Shown in pieces: positions 63,113 to 64,000 of a stretch of DNA of 64,000 nucleotides. A model generated the notes under the pieces. That model saw only the letters and a list, made by a program, of their open reading frames with translations. It made no database searches and was not told the origin of the DNA. The translations under genes and the position numbers were made by a program. Source of the DNA: Anaerorhabdus sp036641015 (GTDB lineage Bacteria; Bacillota_I; Bacilli_A; Erysipelotrichales; Erysipelotrichaceae); NCBI RefSeq assembly GCF_036641015.1, contig NZ_JAVWFO010000001.1, forward strand, positions 1 to 64,000, in the 5' to 3' direction. How positions within the stretch are numbered: position 1 is the stretch's first letter; each line of letters opens with the position of its first letter.

Positions 63113-64000
63113 CTAATAACCTCTCATTTCTTCAATTAGAGCTTTAAAGTAATCTGGTAAAGGTGCTTCAAATGTCATTGTTTCATGTGTTCTTGGATGC
63201 ACAAGTGTAAGGGATTGAGCATGTAAAGCTTGCCCTTGTGTATCTTGTCTTGTATTTCTTAGTGAATATTTTGGATCTCCTACAATTGGAAAACCAATAT
63301 ATTGCATATGAACACGAATTTGATGTGTTCTACCCGTTTCTAATTTAAAGCTAACTAATGTAAAACCTTTAAATCTCTCTTCTACTCTAAAATGTGTAAC
63401 AGCATCTCTGGCATTTTTATCAGTAACTGTCATTTTTTGTCTATCTCTTGAATCACGTCCTATTGGTGCATCAATAGTTCCATATTCATGAGGTAATTCA
63501 CCATGAACAATTGCAATATAATCTCTAGTACATGTTTTATTAGATAACTGTTTTGAAATAGCTTCATGAGCCATATCATTCTTACATGCCACTATACATC
63601 CAGTTGTATCCTTATCAATACGATGGACAATTCCTGGTCTTAGAACTCCATTAATACCTGATAAATCTTTACAATGATATAATAATCCGTTTACCAATGT
63701 ATGATCTGGATTTCCAGCACCTGGATGAACAACCATACCTTTCGGTTTATTTATTACAATAATGTCTTCATCCTCATAAATAATATCTAAGTTTAAATCT
63801 TGTGGAAATGCTTCTAATTCTTTCACTTCAGGAATTTCGATTTCAACTTCATCACCACATCTAACTTTATAGTTATTCTTTTTTATTTCATCATTTACGT
63901 GTATTAAACCTTGATCAAGTAGTTGTTGAATACGAGCACGAGAAAAGTCCTCACTTCTTGCACATAATACTTTATCAAGTCGATTACCTACTTCATTTTC
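63113..64000 (-). CDS. rluD: Ribosomal large subunit pseudouridine synthase RluD-like, 5' end cut by window edge
   Basis: Partial gene, open through the right edge. The S4 RNA-binding domain is readable at 63830-64000 (GNRLDKVLCARSEDFSRARI, then QQLLDQGLIHVNDEIKKNN). The catalytic domain has VINKPKGMVVHPG and GIVHRIDKDTTG with the catalytic Asp, and ETGRTHQIRVHM. A GTG at 63826 could be taken as a start but would cut off the S4 domain, so the real start lies beyond the window. It isomerises uridines of 23S rRNA. It precedes the rhomboid gene. Confidence 0.93.
   Translation of the reverse strand, partial: ENEVGNRLDKVLCARSEDFSRARIQQLLDQGLIHVNDEIKKNNYKVRCGDEVEIEIPEVKELEAFPQDLNLDIIYEDEDIIVINKPKGMVVHPGAGNPDHTLVNGLLYHCKDLSGINGVLRPGIVHRIDKDTTGCIVACKNDMAHEAISKQLSNKTCTRDYIAIVHGELPHEYGTIDAPIGRDSRDRQKMTVTDKNARDAVTHFRVEERFKGFTLVSFKLETGRTHQIRVHMQYIGFPIVGDPKYSLRNTRQDTQGQALHAQSLTLVHPRTHETMTFEAPLPDYFKALIEEMRGY

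Overview
The window is AT-rich, gene-dense bacterial DNA. AGGAGG-type ribosome binding sites, two T-box leaders (AAGGTGGTACCGCG boxes upstream of thrS and of valS), a YtrA-type GntR/ABC operon, BioY/BirA, MutS2, RNase HIII and ComEB-type dCMP deaminase all point to a low-GC Firmicute. A trimeric [FeFe]-hydrogenase, pyruvate phosphate dikinase (PPDK), L-lactate dehydrogenase and many small ferredoxins indicate an anaerobic fermenter. ThrRS lacks the TGS domain. I infer an Erysipelotrichia-like or related Clostridia-like gut anaerobe, but the species cannot be named from this sequence.

Layout. 0-6.2 kb: guaB (IMPDH, strikingly like the Tritrichomonas foetus enzyme) divergent from proS, then a FemAB-type ligase gene, then a bioY/birA operon with a probable BirA operator. 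6.2-16 kb: a long minus-strand operon for an electron-bifurcating-type hydrogenase. It holds hydC (NuoE-like), two DRTGG proteins, two GHKL ATPases, a hydrogenase-like accessory ferredoxin, a PHP phosphoesterase, a 2Fe-2S ferredoxin, hydB (NuoF-like) and hydA. An ABC permease precedes it and a lipoprotein coupled to thrS lies further upstream. 16-18 kb: thrS with its T-box. 18.2-21.3 kb: ppdK, whose frame runs without a stop into 28 lysine-rich pentapeptide repeats that also have their own strong ribosome binding site. 21.4-31 kb: a hydrolase, T-box/GNAT/valS, engB, lon, tig and a TPR-like gene. 31-36 kb: a 1636-residue coiled-coil protein. 36-42.6 kb: GntR/ABC operon, ldh, a ferredoxin plus rhodanese-lipoprotein pair, a phosphatase, and a MATE exporter behind a structured leader that may be a guanidine-IV (mepA-type) riboswitch. 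43-46 kb: cupin-HD-GYP and double-SBP-GGDEF proteins of c-di-GMP signalling. 46-49.5 kb: EFR1 ferredoxin, two small exported proteins, DyP peroxidase. 49.6-53.4 kb: a decayed accessory patch with a frameshifted agr-like kinase/regulator pair and a tyrosine-recombinase remnant. 53.7-64 kb: tRNA-Arg(UCU), phosphoesterase, VanY-type peptidase, uvrC, mutS2, cvpA, rnhC, dCMP deaminase, rhomboid and the 3' part of rluD, which is cut by the window edge.

How it fits together. HydABC would reoxidise ferredoxin and NADH to H2; ldh and ppdK handle pyruvate. The small GHKL, DRTGG and PHP proteins are a conserved but poorly understood companion set of such hydrogenases. The most unusual features are the ppdK/histone-like overlap, the giant coiled-coil protein, the protist-like IMPDH and the MATE leader. 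All calls are from reading the sequence; no database search was run.
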